From assembly GCA_029781975.1 (NCBI GenBank), contig JAKOVQ010000013.1:1-64000 (forward strand): 64,000 bases of DNA, read 5' to 3'. The stretch comes from Acidobacteriota bacterium (GTDB taxonomy: Bacteria > Acidobacteriota > Thermoanaerobaculia > UBA5066). The position numbers and the translations under genes are program-made. Positions 38,830 through 48,309 of the stretch are shown here, one piece after another (positions within the stretch are counted from its first letter, which is position 1; every line of letters starts with the position of its first letter). The notes below the pieces were generated by a model. The model worked only from the letters and a program-made list of their open reading frames with translations, made no database searches and was not told where the DNA came from.

Positions 38830-41800
38830 TCAGGGGGCCGGCTCCGCGGGCGTCAGCGTGGAGCCTCCCGACTGGTTGTCGATGACCGTCGCGTAGCCCG
38901 CAACGAGGGACGGACCGTCGAACCGGTCGACGATCATCGTCATGCTCGATTTGGCCTCCGGAGCTGCGTTCTTCACGAAGTCGAGGGAGTCGACGGAGAA
39001 CTGGACGAAGGGCTGGAAGGGGCTGACCTGGAAGGCCACCTCGCCCAGCTTGACGCCGTTCGCGCCGTAGATCGCCGCCGTCGCGCCGACCTTGGAGAAC
39101 GAGGAGGCCTCGGGGTCCGTCAGGAAGAAGGCGACGTTCGAGCGGTAGCTGTCGTCCGAGCGGAGACCGGCGAGGATGAGAGAGTGGTTCGACGTGGTCG
39201 TCGAGACGCCGTCGGTCGCCCCGAAGCCGGGGACACCGAGGCCGACCTTGCCCGTGGGCTGGTCGTTGTAGGCCTGGGCGGTCACGACGATCGGGTCGCT
39301 GTTCGAATCGGCCGGGACGAAGTCGAGGAACGAGTTGTAGTAGCCCTGCGTGTCCCCCGCGGAGAGGCCCAGCCAGTAGGCGACGAAGTCGTCGATCGAC
39401 AGCGTCTCGCCCGCACGGATCGGGACGATCTGAGAGATCGTCCGCCACGACTGGGGCGCGGAAGACGTGGTGTAGGTGTAGCTCACGTCGAGGTACCGGT
39501 CCCGGGTCGACGTGTTGAAGACGGTGACGGAGCTCTTCCAGACGGTGTCGTTGATTCCCGGGGTCCGGATCACCGCCGGGACGCGGTAGGCCGGCTCCGG
39601 TGTGGTGGGCGGGGTGAGCAGGGAAGGGGCCTTCGACGTCCGGTCGATGACCGAGGCGTAAGGGAAGAGCGACGTCCCCGCCGTCAGCTGGACCGACGCG
39701 CGGAAGACGTGGGCCGAGCCCGCATAGCCGGCGCCGGCGGGGGGAGGCGCTTCCAGGACGTTCGAGAGGTTCTTGACGCCGTACGGGTTGAGCTGGATCG
39801 TGACCGGGGCGCCGAGCTGGGCTCCCGAGGGATCCCGGAACCTCACCTCCGCCGTGACGTAGTCGGAGCCGAGGTTCGCGAAGCCGAGGTTCGTGTAGCT
39901 CCGGTCGTCCTGGCTCAGGCCGACCAGGTGGTAAACGCCGCTCAGGGCTTCGGGCTGCGGTCGGAGGCCACCCGGCCCCGCGCCACCGCCCGGCCCGCCG
40001 CTCCCCGACGACGAGGAGCCACCGAGCGAGACGATCGAGAGCGAGAGACCCACCGTCCCGCTCGCCCCTCGGCTCGAGTCGTAGGTCCGCCCGCTCATCA
40101 CGGGCAGCGTCGCCGGCGCGAACTCCTTGTGCTGGATCAGGATGCTCCCGGCGGACCCCTTCGGCAGGCCGAAGAGGCTCGAGAGGACGTTGCGGTACGG
40201 GAGCGTCGCGTGCGGCGGGAGGCTGACGTCCTTCCACTTCCCGTCGAGCTGGTCGAGCTTCGTGATCGTCCCGTCGAGGAACGCGGCCCTCAGGTTCATC
40301 GTCGCGTTGCCGGGGTTGAAGATCGAGAGATCCGACTGCCAGATGGCGCCGTTCTGCCCGTCGACGAAGGCGGCGCCGGGGACCATCCACATCGGCGGGA
40401 CGGGAGGCGCGACGATCGAGACGTAGAGGGTCGCCGTCTTGGTCGTTCCGTTCGAGTCCGTCACCTTGCACGACACGGGATACGAACCGATGGAGGCATA
40501 GGTGTGGGTCGCCGGAAGCGTTGCCTGAGAGACGACGGGAGTGTTGTCACCGAAGTTCCACTCGAACGAGGTGTATGTGCCCGAGCCGCTCCCGACCTGA
40601 CCGTTGAAAGCGACGGCGTTCCCGGGATAGCCCGGGTTGGGCGTCGCGCTGATCACGAGCGTCGGCGCCGGCGGCCCGCCCTGGGTGATCGTCCCCGTGA
40701 CGGTCGCCGTGGCGGGCGACCCGCCCGGAGGCGTGTATGTCAACGTCACCTGGACGTTGCCGGCCGCCGTGTACCTGAAGCTCGCCGAGGAAGAGGTGGC
40801 CGTCGCCGGGTTCGCCCCCGTCCCGAAGTTCCACTGGAACGACCCTGAGCTCAGCGCATAGCCGGTCGACTTGTTGAACGCGTAGGCCGTCAAGACGTCG
40901 TCGTTCGACCTCGCGTTGAAGTAAGAGTAGCTGCAGCTGCCGCCCCCCGTCCCTCCGCCGCCCGGGCCGCCGCCTCCCGAGCCGGCGCAGGGGTCGGCCC
41001 CATTGACCCAGACGTGGATTTCCGGAGTCACGGTCGTGCCACCGCCGGAGGTGACGGTCACGTAGGCCGAGGCTTGCCGTGTCGTCTGCTGCGAGTCCCG
41101 GACGGTGCAGGTGCCGTTGTAGTTTCCGGCGGTCGAGAACGACTTCGAGACGCTCTGGCCCGTCGCCGACCCCCCGTCGCTGAACGACCACGAGTAGGAG
41201 TACCCGCCCGTCCCCCCGCTCGCGGAGCAGCTGAAGGAGATGGCCTGATTCACGGCGGCCGACGACGGGTTCGCCGACGCCGAGGCCGAGAGCGCCGGGG
41301 CGTTCGTGGTGACGGTGCCGTTCACGGAGAGGGTGAGCGGCCCCTGGCCCGCCGGCGTGAAGGAGAGCTGTACGGTCTTGTTGCCGTACTGCGAATACGA
41401 GAAGCTGGCGCCGTTCACGCTCCCGCTCGCGGGGCTCGCGTTGGCGCCGAAGTTCCAGGAGAAGGTCCCGGCGCTGGCCGGGATCGCGCTGAGGGTCGCC
41501 GCGTCGTACGCCCACGCGGTCAGGGTGTCGCCCACCATCGCCGAGAAGCCGTCACACGTGCCGCCACCCCCCGGCCCGGCCCCGCCCGCGCACGGGTCGG
41601 CACCGTTCACGAAGATCCGGATCTGCGGGTTCCAGGTGATGTCGGTGACGTTGATCGCATAGGCGCGCCCCTGAGGATCGGGCGAGCTGGTCGGGAGCCA
41701 GTTCTGGGTCCTGGGGGACGTACAGCTCGCGTCGTAGGCGTAGGTGTACTTGATCCGGAGCCAGAACGTCGCTGGATAGCTCCCCGAAGCGGGGGCTGGG

Positions 41801-44265
41801 AGGTTCACCGAGGCCGTGCCACCCGTGAAGCCCTTCCCGGTCCCGCCCGTGAACGTCAGCGGCCCCGACCCCGTGCCGGGCCCCGTCGCACCGGTCGGAC
41901 ACGACCCCGAGGCGGTGGCGTCGCAGATCTCGTAGCTGAATCCCGAGGACGTGGAGGGGCAGGCGTAGACGCCGTTCGCGACGTCTGAAGCGCTCGTCAC
42001 CGTGACGCTCGTGCTCGTCTTGTTGACCGAGGAGGGCACGGTGAAGTCGAGCACCGCGTCGGTCACGGAGATGGCGGGCAGGGGTGACGCGATGGTCTGG
42101 AAGCTCTGGGAGCATTCGACCTTCCCGGTCCCCCCGTTCAACGCTGCGCCCGGGCAATCCTGCGAGACGTAGCCGTTCCGGTAGGGGACCGTGAGCCAGT
42201 AGTCGTAGCTCCCCTGCTGCGAGAAGGTGTGGACGCAGGTGGGCCCGGTACACGTCGTGTCGAGGACGAGGGGTGCCGCGCTCGCAGGCGTGTTGGGTGT
42301 GCCGGCGAAGTACCACTTGTAGCCTGTCGTCGCCGGCTTCCCCTCGGAGCCGTCGACGAGCGTGACGGTGCCCGTCTTCACCTGCGGGACCTTCACCTTG
42401 ACCCGCGGGACCGTCCACCTCACGGTGAACTGTGCGAGGTTCGCCGACCCCAGCTGGTTCGCGGCCTCGAACCCGAGCCCGAGGGCCTGTGACGTCCCCT
42501 CCGAAGCCTTCGGGATCTCGAGGTTCAGGAAGTCCGGGGCGCCGCCGGTCGAGGTGTTGCCGACGACGGACGCCCAGCACCCGGTGCCGTCCCCCGGGGT
42601 GGGCTGGCCGTTCCGGGGGTCGCACGGGCCGAGGAGCGGGAGCGCCGCCGGAGGAGTCGATCCGCTCCCGCCGGCCTGGTCGGCGCTCACGAGGCGCGGG
42701 TAGCTCCCGACCGTCTCGGAAGCGTGGAGGTCGTAGTCGAACCGCCAGCCCGAGAGCTGGGTCGCCTGCCCCGCGACGGGCGCGGGAGAGACCCCGAGCT
42801 TGACCTTCAGCTTGTCGCCGATGAACACCGCCGGGGTGACCTGCCCGTCCGAGATCGTCTCGGTGCAGGTCGCGTCATTCGCCGGATCGGAGCATCGGAC
42901 GACCGAAAGGCTGGCCGCGGTGGCCGTCGGCGCCTGCGCGCAGGAGGCCGCGATCGAGTAGACGTGCAGCCCCTGGCCGATGTAGAGGTACGTGGTCGAG
43001 CCGCTCTGCAGCCCGACCATCTTCTCCGGCGTCCGGAAGCCGCCGTAGTCGTTGACGGCCGCGTCGACGAGAGGGGGACCGACGCTCGGCCAGGTCAGCG
43101 CCGACCCTCCCCAGAGGCGGTAGCGGCTCGTGGTGGAGTCCTGCCCCCAGACGAAGAAGGCGACGTCGTTGTTCCCGGTGACCGCGCCGGCGGAGGCGAG
43201 CGCGTACGTTCCGGGACCGGAGTAGGGATAGCCGGGAACGAAGAGCGGATGCGTTCCGCCGGCGTTCAAGACCGGGCTCCCGCTCGAGAAGTCCACGTCC
43301 ACGATGCCGAACCCCTGGAGCGTCGTGCCGGAGGCCAGGACGCCGACGAGCCAGAGCTTCTGTGGATTGCCCGGGTCGAGCGCACCGGCGACCCCCGCCA
43401 CGGTCATGGCGGAGTTCCCCCCGAACTGCGTCGCCCCGACGCTCGTCGTCGTGAGGTTGGAGAAGAGGGTCGCCCCTGATCCCAGCGCGAACCCGTCCGC
43501 GTTGAAGAGCTGGACCTCTCCGCCCGAAAGGAAGAAGACGAAGGTCCCCGCCCTCTGAAGGCCGCTGGCGGGAGCGCTGACCGAAGCTCCCGTCACCCGC
43601 GCGGAAGGGATACTGTTCGCCTCGATGGCATGGTTCGGGTTCGTGGACGAGTAGGGGTAGACCCCGTTGTTGGGGACGAGCGTCGTGATGTCGGCGCCGT
43701 ACAGGCCGTAGCCGTAGAGGGAGAAGCCGAGGTACTTCCCGTCGGAGCCTCGCTTGACCACGGCGACGCCGCCCGTCGCCCGATAGGAGCCGTAGTCCCC
43801 GCCGTAGTTGTAGACACCCCCGGACGGCCCCATCGTGAAGTTTCCGTTCAGCGCGTCGTACCAGTTCACGACCGCGCGCCCCCCGTCGGGAGCGATCCCG
43901 AGCGACGTCACCGTGAACTGTCCGTCGCCCCGCTTCGGGATCTCGTTGAGCATGTTGTGCCACCCGATGACTCGGGGCGCCCCGGGGTTCGAGAGGGTGT
44001 ACGTGCTGTAGCCGAAGCTTTCCCGCACGAGGAGGCGGTTGTCACCCTGATAGTTGTAGAGGCTTATGTCGCCCCATCTCCCCGTGAGGAAGGCCGGAGG
44101 GGGAGTCCCTTGCGGGACGAACGCCGTCGGGCCGCTCTGGAGCGTGCACTGGGCCAGCCCCGTGTGGGCGGATCCAACCGCCAGGGCGAGGATGCCGAGA
44201 AGTCCGAACGCCGGAACGAGACGGCCCGCGCGCGCCGCGGACGGGGTAGGCCTCAGGTCTGTCAT
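38830..44265 (-). CDS. Large secreted PKD-domain protein (1811 aa)
   Basis: A signal peptide of about 38 residues ends near LAQC. Residues about 45-450 look like a WD/beta-propeller-type region. After cysteine-containing beta domains (about 450-900), a duplicated module appears twice: IFVNGADPCAG with FSWNFGANASPAS, and VWVNGADPCAG with FQWNFGTGANPAT, each followed by a PKD domain (SYSWSFSDGG; SFEWNFGDN). The C-terminal 450 residues hold about four beta-sandwich repeats with motifs such as WQSDLSIFNPGNA, WKSSVTVFNTSTR and YRSNVAFFLTDPE. No catalytic motif was seen. It is probably a surface structural or adhesive protein, and it has its own promoter and terminator. Confidence 0.85.
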   Translation of the reverse strand: MTDLRPTPSAARAGRLVPAFGLLGILALAVGSAHTGLAQCTLQSGPTAFVPQGTPPPAFLTGRWGDISLYNYQGDNRLLVRESFGYSTYTLSNPGAPRVIGWHNMLNEIPKRGDGQFTVTSLGIAPDGGRAVVNWYDALNGNFTMGPSGGVYNYGGDYGSYRATGGVAVVKRGSDGKYLGFSLYGYGLYGADITTLVPNNGVYPYSSTNPNHAIEANSIPSARVTGASVSAPASGLQRAGTFVFFLSGGEVQLFNADGFALGSGATLFSNLTTTSVGATQFGGNSAMTVAGVAGALDPGNPQKLWLVGVLASGTTLQGFGIVDVDFSSGSPVLNAGGTHPLFVPGYPYSGPGTYALASAGAVTGNNDVAFFVWGQDSTTSRYRLWGGSALTWPSVGPPLVDAAVNDYGGFRTPEKMVGLQSGSTTYLYIGQGLHVYSIAASCAQAPTATAASLSVVRCSDPANDATCTETISDGQVTPAVFIGDKLKVKLGVSPAPVAGQATQLSGWRFDYDLHASETVGSYPRLVSADQAGGSGSTPPAALPLLGPCDPRNGQPTPGDGTGCWASVVGNTSTGGAPDFLNLEIPKASEGTSQALGLGFEAANQLGSANLAQFTVRWTVPRVKVKVPQVKTGTVTLVDGSEGKPATTGYKWYFAGTPNTPASAAPLVLDTTCTGPTCVHTFSQQGSYDYWLTVPYRNGYVSQDCPGAALNGGTGKVECSQSFQTIASPLPAISVTDAVLDFTVPSSVNKTSTSVTVTSASDVANGVYACPSTSSGFSYEICDATASGSCPTGATGPGTGSGPLTFTGGTGKGFTGGTASVNLPAPASGSYPATFWLRIKYTYAYDASCTSPRTQNWLPTSSPDPQGRAYAINVTDITWNPQIRIFVNGADPCAGGAGPGGGGTCDGFSAMVGDTLTAWAYDAATLSAIPASAGTFSWNFGANASPASGSVNGASFSYSQYGNKTVQLSFTPAGQGPLTLSVNGTVTTNAPALSASASANPSSAAVNQAISFSCSASGGTGGYSYSWSFSDGGSATGQSVSKSFSTAGNYNGTCTVRDSQQTTRQASAYVTVTSGGGTTVTPEIHVWVNGADPCAGSGGGGPGGGGTGGGSCSYSYFNARSNDDVLTAYAFNKSTGYALSSGSFQWNFGTGANPATATSSSASFRYTAAGNVQVTLTYTPPGGSPATATVTGTITQGGPPAPTLVISATPNPGYPGNAVAFNGQVGSGSGTYTSFEWNFGDNTPVVSQATLPATHTYASIGSYPVSCKVTDSNGTTKTATLYVSIVAPPVPPMWMVPGAAFVDGQNGAIWQSDLSIFNPGNATMNLRAAFLDGTITKLDQLDGKWKDVSLPPHATLPYRNVLSSLFGLPKGSAGSILIQHKEFAPATLPVMSGRTYDSSRGASGTVGLSLSIVSLGGSSSSGSGGPGGGAGPGGLRPQPEALSGVYHLVGLSQDDRSYTNLGFANLGSDYVTAEVRFRDPSGAQLGAPVTIQLNPYGVKNLSNVLEAPPPAGAGYAGSAHVFRASVQLTAGTSLFPYASVIDRTSKAPSLLTPPTTPEPAYRVPAVIRTPGINDTVWKSSVTVFNTSTRDRYLDVSYTYTTSSAPQSWRTISQIVPIRAGETLSIDDFVAYWLGLSAGDTQGYYNSFLDFVPADSNSDPIVVTAQAYNDQPTGKVGLGVPGFGATDGVSTTTSNHSLILAGLRSDDSYRSNVAFFLTDPEASSFSKVGATAAIYGANGVKLGEVAFQVSPFQPFVQFSVDSLDFVKNAAPEAKSSMTMIVDRFDGPSLVAGYATVIDNQSGGSTLTPAEPAP

Positions 44266-44582
44266 GGGGACCCCCTCACGAGTAAGAGAAAATCAAGGAG
44301 CCCTGCCTGCTTCGCGCAGGGGGGCCCGGAGCGATACCGGCGGGATTGTAACGCCTGTCACGGTTCACGGGCAACGCGGGAGCTCGCCCGGAACGGCGGG
44401 CCCTCTCCCCCGGACACCTGAGGGGCGCGCGCTGTTCCCCTTCATGCGCGGAGTAGTGAGAGTTCGCGGGCCGATCTTTCGGTCGGCGCCTTCGCGGCTG
44501 GCTCGGCCCCCATCCGCGTCCGGACGTCGAGACCGCGTCTCGGACGACGACTCCCCGGGCGGATTCAAGCCCTGAACGAAAG
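44266..44582. other. Intergenic region upstream of the PKD-protein gene
   Basis: Non-coding stretch of about 320 bases. It contains the promoter at 44345-44374 and, in the transcribed leader, a small inverted repeat (CCCTGC...GCAGGG near 44302-44325). The rest shows nothing I can name. Confidence 0.5.
44345..44374 (-). promoter_or_regulatory. Sigma-70-type promoter of the PKD-protein gene
   Basis: On the minus strand, TTGCCC (44374-44369), an 18-bp spacer and TACAAT (44350-44345). The -10 matches 5 of 6 consensus bases. The leader to ATG 44265 would be about 72 nt. Confidence 0.55.
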
Positions 44583-44612
44583 AAAAGAGCGGGCGGCCCG
44601 AAGGCCGCCCGC
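44581..44612 (-). terminator. Intrinsic terminator with UUCG tetraloop
   Basis: On the minus strand a perfect 10-bp stem GCGGGCGGCC / GGCCGCCCGC closes a TTCG loop (an extra-stable C(UUCG)G tetraloop in RNA), followed by TCTTTTCT. It terminates the 44643-46292 gene. Confidence 0.85.
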
Positions 44613-44642
44613 CCCTCACCGTGTCAGATCTTCAGGCCAGAG

Positions 44643-46292
44643 TTACAGGCCGGAGTTGGTCGGAACGCGCCCGGCGAGCGGCTTGCTGGGGTTGATGCCG
44701 TCGAGGTTCGGGTTGATGAAGGTGCTGTTCTGCGGGTAGCAGAGAGAGCCGCCGTCGAGAACGGTGGCGCTGTGGCCGACGCTCACGAACTGGCCCTGGG
44801 CGGAGTGCTGCACGCCGACGAAGCCCTGGTTCCAGTAGTTGTCGGTGATCCCATTGTAGAGGGTCATGTCAACCCAGCCGAAGGGGTAGCCGGACGGGTT
44901 GAACTCCGTGTTGCCGGCGAGCGCGATCCGGGACGACTCGAGGAAGATGTAGAGGTCGTTCGGATTCGAGACGCAGTTCGGATCGCCCGAAGGGCAGCCC
45001 TGGCCGGACGGAGCGAAGAGGTTCTCGTCCTCGTCGTAGGTGAAGACAACGAGCTTGTGCGGGTCGTCCCAGAGGCCGTAGCCCTGCTCGGGGCCGTTGT
45101 ACCACCAGTCGCAGAGGTTGTACTGGTTGTAGAGGTCGGTGGCGATCTCCTTGTAGAGGCTGCTCCGCCACACGATGATCCAGGACTGCGCCGCGGGGGC
45201 GCTGTTCATGAAGCGGAAGCCGTAGTGCTCGGCGAGGGGCTCGCGGCCGTCGCCGCCGAAGCGGAAGGAGGCCGGAACGGCCGGGTTCTGCTCGCCCGCC
45301 GCCGTCTGCTCGGCGACCGTGGTCTGGTTGTAGACGTACCGTCCGTAGAAGGTCTTCGGCGGGTTGACCGGATCCCAGGCGAGACGCTCGTCGTACTCGA
45401 CGTGGACCATCGGATCGCCGGAGATGTTGCCGCCGGAGGCCGCGGAGTCGACGTAGAACACGTCGCCGATGAGGGCGTTCGGCGTGTAGCCGTAGGGGCG
45501 CCAGCCGCGGGTCGCGATGGCGTCCTCGTTATAGAAGAGCGGGTTGTCGGGGAACCAGTTGGTGCAGAAGTTGACGACGTCGATCGTGACGTAGCCGGTG
45601 AAGGCGGCGCCGCTGACCGGACGGGGCGACCCCGCCGTGACGCAGGCCGGGTTCGCCGCGTCGATCACGTTCCCCGCGCTCGGCGAGCTGAAGGACGTGA
45701 CGTTGCCGGACTCGTCGAGGGAGTCCCACACGCGCGGGCGGAAGGCGCCCGTGCCGAACGCCTGGGCGGCGTAGATCGAGATCGAGCGGGCGTAGTCGGT
45801 GTTGAAGTCGACCTGGCCGCCCGTGTAGTCGGGGTGGGTGAACCGGATGTAGGTGGTCTTCCCGAAGCCGATGGTCGGCGTGAAGGAAGCCGGCGCGCTC
45901 AGCTTGATGCCGCAAAGGTCCTTCGTGACCTTGGCGGGATCCTGCGTGAGCCCGTTGACGTTGAGCTTGCCGTTGAGCAGGTCGCTCATCCGGAACGTCA
46001 CGACGTCGTACCCGGACATCGGGACGTTGAAGTCGAAGACCGGCGCGGAATACTTGTTCCACACCGTCACGTGAGCGATGAGGCCCGTGCCGGAGACGTT
46101 CGTGACCGCGCACAGCGTGTCGACCGACGGGCTGGCGATGTTTCCAGTGGCCGGGTCGATCGAGGCGGCGACGCGGAAGTGCGGCACCAGGAGGGTCGCG
46201 GCCGGCACGTTGTCCTGCGAGCAGGTAACAGCGTAGCCCGTCCCCGCAACCGCCAGGAGCGCGAGGGCGCCAAAGACCGAAAGCTTCTTCAC
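44643..46292 (-). CDS. Secreted protein of unknown function (549 aa)
   Basis: The start is GTG 46292, preceded by AGGAGAAGAG; the frame is open further up without a ribosome site. Residues 1-21 form a clean signal peptide (KKLSVFGALALLAVAGTGYA). The mature protein begins with VTCSQDNVPAATLLVPHF and is rich in aromatic and Asn residues with scattered Cys pairs (for example CPSGDPNC); it looks all-beta. No recognised catalytic motif. GC content is visibly lower than in the neighbours. It has its own promoter (46484-46512) and a strong terminator, which suggests high, independent expression as a major extracellular or outer-surface protein. I do not recognise the family. Confidence 0.75.
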   Translation of the reverse strand: MKKLSVFGALALLAVAGTGYAVTCSQDNVPAATLLVPHFRVAASIDPATGNIASPSVDTLCAVTNVSGTGLIAHVTVWNKYSAPVFDFNVPMSGYDVVTFRMSDLLNGKLNVNGLTQDPAKVTKDLCGIKLSAPASFTPTIGFGKTTYIRFTHPDYTGGQVDFNTDYARSISIYAAQAFGTGAFRPRVWDSLDESGNVTSFSSPSAGNVIDAANPACVTAGSPRPVSGAAFTGYVTIDVVNFCTNWFPDNPLFYNEDAIATRGWRPYGYTPNALIGDVFYVDSAASGGNISGDPMVHVEYDERLAWDPVNPPKTFYGRYVYNQTTVAEQTAAGEQNPAVPASFRFGGDGREPLAEHYGFRFMNSAPAAQSWIIVWRSSLYKEIATDLYNQYNLCDWWYNGPEQGYGLWDDPHKLVVFTYDEDENLFAPSGQGCPSGDPNCVSNPNDLYIFLESSRIALAGNTEFNPSGYPFGWVDMTLYNGITDNYWNQGFVGVQHSAQGQFVSVGHSATVLDGGSLCYPQNSTFINPNLDGINPSKPLAGRVPTNSGL

Positions 46293-46483
46293 TATCTCTT
46301 CTCCTACCAGTTGAATGAATGGGATGGAATGATTACGACGCGGCGGCACTTGGACAGCCTTCCGGACCCTGGATCACCTCCCGTTTCAGGCGTTTGTCCC
46401 AGGACACGGGACCGCTCACGGAAGTTGTCGCCGTGGCGGGCCCCAACAGTCAAAAGGGCTGATCGACACATGATCGCACGCGG

Positions 46484-46512
46484 AATCTAGAGTCGCTATT
46501 CGGAAAAGTCAA
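46484..46512 (-). promoter_or_regulatory. Sigma-70-type promoter of the 549-aa secreted protein
   Basis: On the minus strand TTGACT (46512-46507), a 17-bp spacer, and TAGATT (46489-46484). It sits in a locally AT-rich 257-bp gap. The leader is about 185 nt, long enough to hold regulatory structure, though I could not define one. Confidence 0.6.
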
Positions 46513-46549
46513 GGCCCAGCGAGAAAAATATGTCGTAACCGCATGGGCG

Positions 46550-48238
46550 CTATGGCCGATTCAGGAACGCCCGAAAGCCCCCGGACCGCGTCGGATCCCC
46601 GGTGCGGTACTCGTACATCATGACCACGTCGAGCCGACCATCCCCGTCCAGGTCCGAAAGGCGAATATTGGTCGGATGATTGACGAAGGTGGGTTCCCTG
46701 GCGGGGTTCAACTCCTGGAACTCCCCGTCAGGCATCTGAAAGAGGATCCTCATCCGACCGGAGACTTCATCCGCGAAGACGATGTCGTCCAGTCCGTCCC
46801 CGTCGAGGTCCCCGACGGCCAGGGCCGTCGAGTCGTTCCGCTTTTCGGCGATTCGCTTTTCGACCCGCTTGCGCTTCCAGACCCCGCCTTCCTCGTAGTA
46901 GATGGAGACACCGTCACCGGTGATCCGGCGGACGCCGCCGCTCGGCCCCACCTTGAGGTAGGTCACGAAGAGAGCCGGGTGGCCGCGGTATCGGCCGGTC
47001 GCGGCCCCCATCGTCGCCGCGTACCCCTCGACGACCGAGAGGTCGATCCCTCGAAACTCCTTGTCCTTCCGATCGAACGAATAGGCGACCGCTCGGACTC
47101 CCGGGGATCGGCAGGATCCGATGTAGAGGGGCGACTCCCCCTTCGCCCCGACGGGCGGGAGCCAGAGCGCGAGCGAGTAGCCCCAGCAGGCCGAGGCGAG
47201 CCCCTTGGTGACCTCGTGGAACTCGCCGCCGCTCCACAGGTAGGCTCGGGCGTTGAATCCCTTCCGATAGGTCACCTTCGAGTCGGGCGGTAGCGGCTTG
47301 ATGAGGGCGTCGATCTGCTCCTGGGTCATCCCGGTCTTCTCCGGGGTCTCGGCGAGGGCCATCAGGTCGAGGTTGCCGTCGCCGTCGAGGTCCCCGAGCT
47401 CCACGGCGCGCGCGGCCATCTCGCGTGGGAGCCCCCGGCTCTCGAGCTTGTACCTGAGGCCGCCCAGGCCATGGGCGAAGGTGAGCCCTCCCGAGTGCGT
47501 TCCGTAGACGAGGTCGAGGATTCCATCCCCGTCGACGTCCCCGACGTCGATTCCGCCGAAGCCGAACCCGAGGTTGGAAGGGTCCTCGAAGGTCAGCGGG
47601 AGCGACGACCACTTCCGGGCGGCCGGGTCGAAGGTGAACGCCTGGATCTGGTCCGAGGAGAGCCTGGGGGGAGTCGACACGATGTCGGGCCGGCCGTCGC
47701 CGTTGAGATCCTTGAGCGCGAAGTTCTCCCGCCATTGCCCCATCGTCGGGAGGCCGTCGGAGACCTCGTCGAGCGTGACCGATCGGCTGCCTTTCTTCAC
47801 CGCGACGACCTCCCCCTCGATCTCGGGAACGTCGACGACGGGGGGGAGGTCCGGCATCGCCGCCTCGTCGGCGCGTTCCTTCGCGGCGGCCGTTCGCGGG
47901 TCAGGAGGCGCCTCCAGGTACCACGCCGCCTCGTCCTGCCGGATGATCGGAAGGCCGACCTTGCCGCTGATGACCACGTTGTAGAGGAGACCGTCCTTCT
48001 CGAAGTACTGGTTCGATTTCTCGACCCTGACGAGCTTCACTCCCGTCTTCGGGTCAGTCACGAACTGGTCCGCCTCCCCGGGGCTCGATGCGGTACCGGG
48101 GTTATGGGTCAGGAGCTGGGCGGCCTCCTCGACCTTCTTTGCCCTCTCGTCCTGGGAATCGGACGGCTTAGGGGCGGTGCTGCACGCGGTGACGAGGGCC
48201 GCGGAGAGGAGGGCGGAGATCAGGGTCGGTCGGGTCAA
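46550..48238 (-). CDS. FG-GAP/VCBS repeat lipoprotein
   Basis: 562 residues from TTG 48238, which lies 7 nt after AAAGGAG; the frame is open far upstream but lacks other signals. The signal peptide ends with lipobox LVTAC (Cys19). Residues about 25-180 form an N-terminal domain of unknown type. Calcium-binding FG-GAP motifs of the DxDGDGxxD type recur: DLNGDGRPDIV, DVDGDGILDLVYG, DLDGDGNLDLM, DLDGDGLDDIVF and DLDGDGRLDVVMM, which predict a beta-propeller. Likely displayed at the cell envelope, possibly in adhesion. It lies between the secreted protein and the Wzm permease. Confidence 0.87.
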   Translation of the reverse strand: MTRPTLISALLSAALVTACSTAPKPSDSQDERAKKVEEAAQLLTHNPGTASSPGEADQFVTDPKTGVKLVRVEKSNQYFEKDGLLYNVVISGKVGLPIIRQDEAAWYLEAPPDPRTAAAKERADEAAMPDLPPVVDVPEIEGEVVAVKKGSRSVTLDEVSDGLPTMGQWRENFALKDLNGDGRPDIVSTPPRLSSDQIQAFTFDPAARKWSSLPLTFEDPSNLGFGFGGIDVGDVDGDGILDLVYGTHSGGLTFAHGLGGLRYKLESRGLPREMAARAVELGDLDGDGNLDLMALAETPEKTGMTQEQIDALIKPLPPDSKVTYRKGFNARAYLWSGGEFHEVTKGLASACWGYSLALWLPPVGAKGESPLYIGSCRSPGVRAVAYSFDRKDKEFRGIDLSVVEGYAATMGAATGRYRGHPALFVTYLKVGPSGGVRRITGDGVSIYYEEGGVWKRKRVEKRIAEKRNDSTALAVGDLDGDGLDDIVFADEVSGRMRILFQMPDGEFQELNPAREPTFVNHPTNIRLSDLDGDGRLDVVMMYEYRTGDPTRSGGFRAFLNRP

Positions 48239-48309
48239 GCGAGGTCTCCTTTCGACGCCACGAGACGGGGCTTTGGGCGCGCGGCAGGGGGCCGGCGCCT
48301 GAATTCGGC

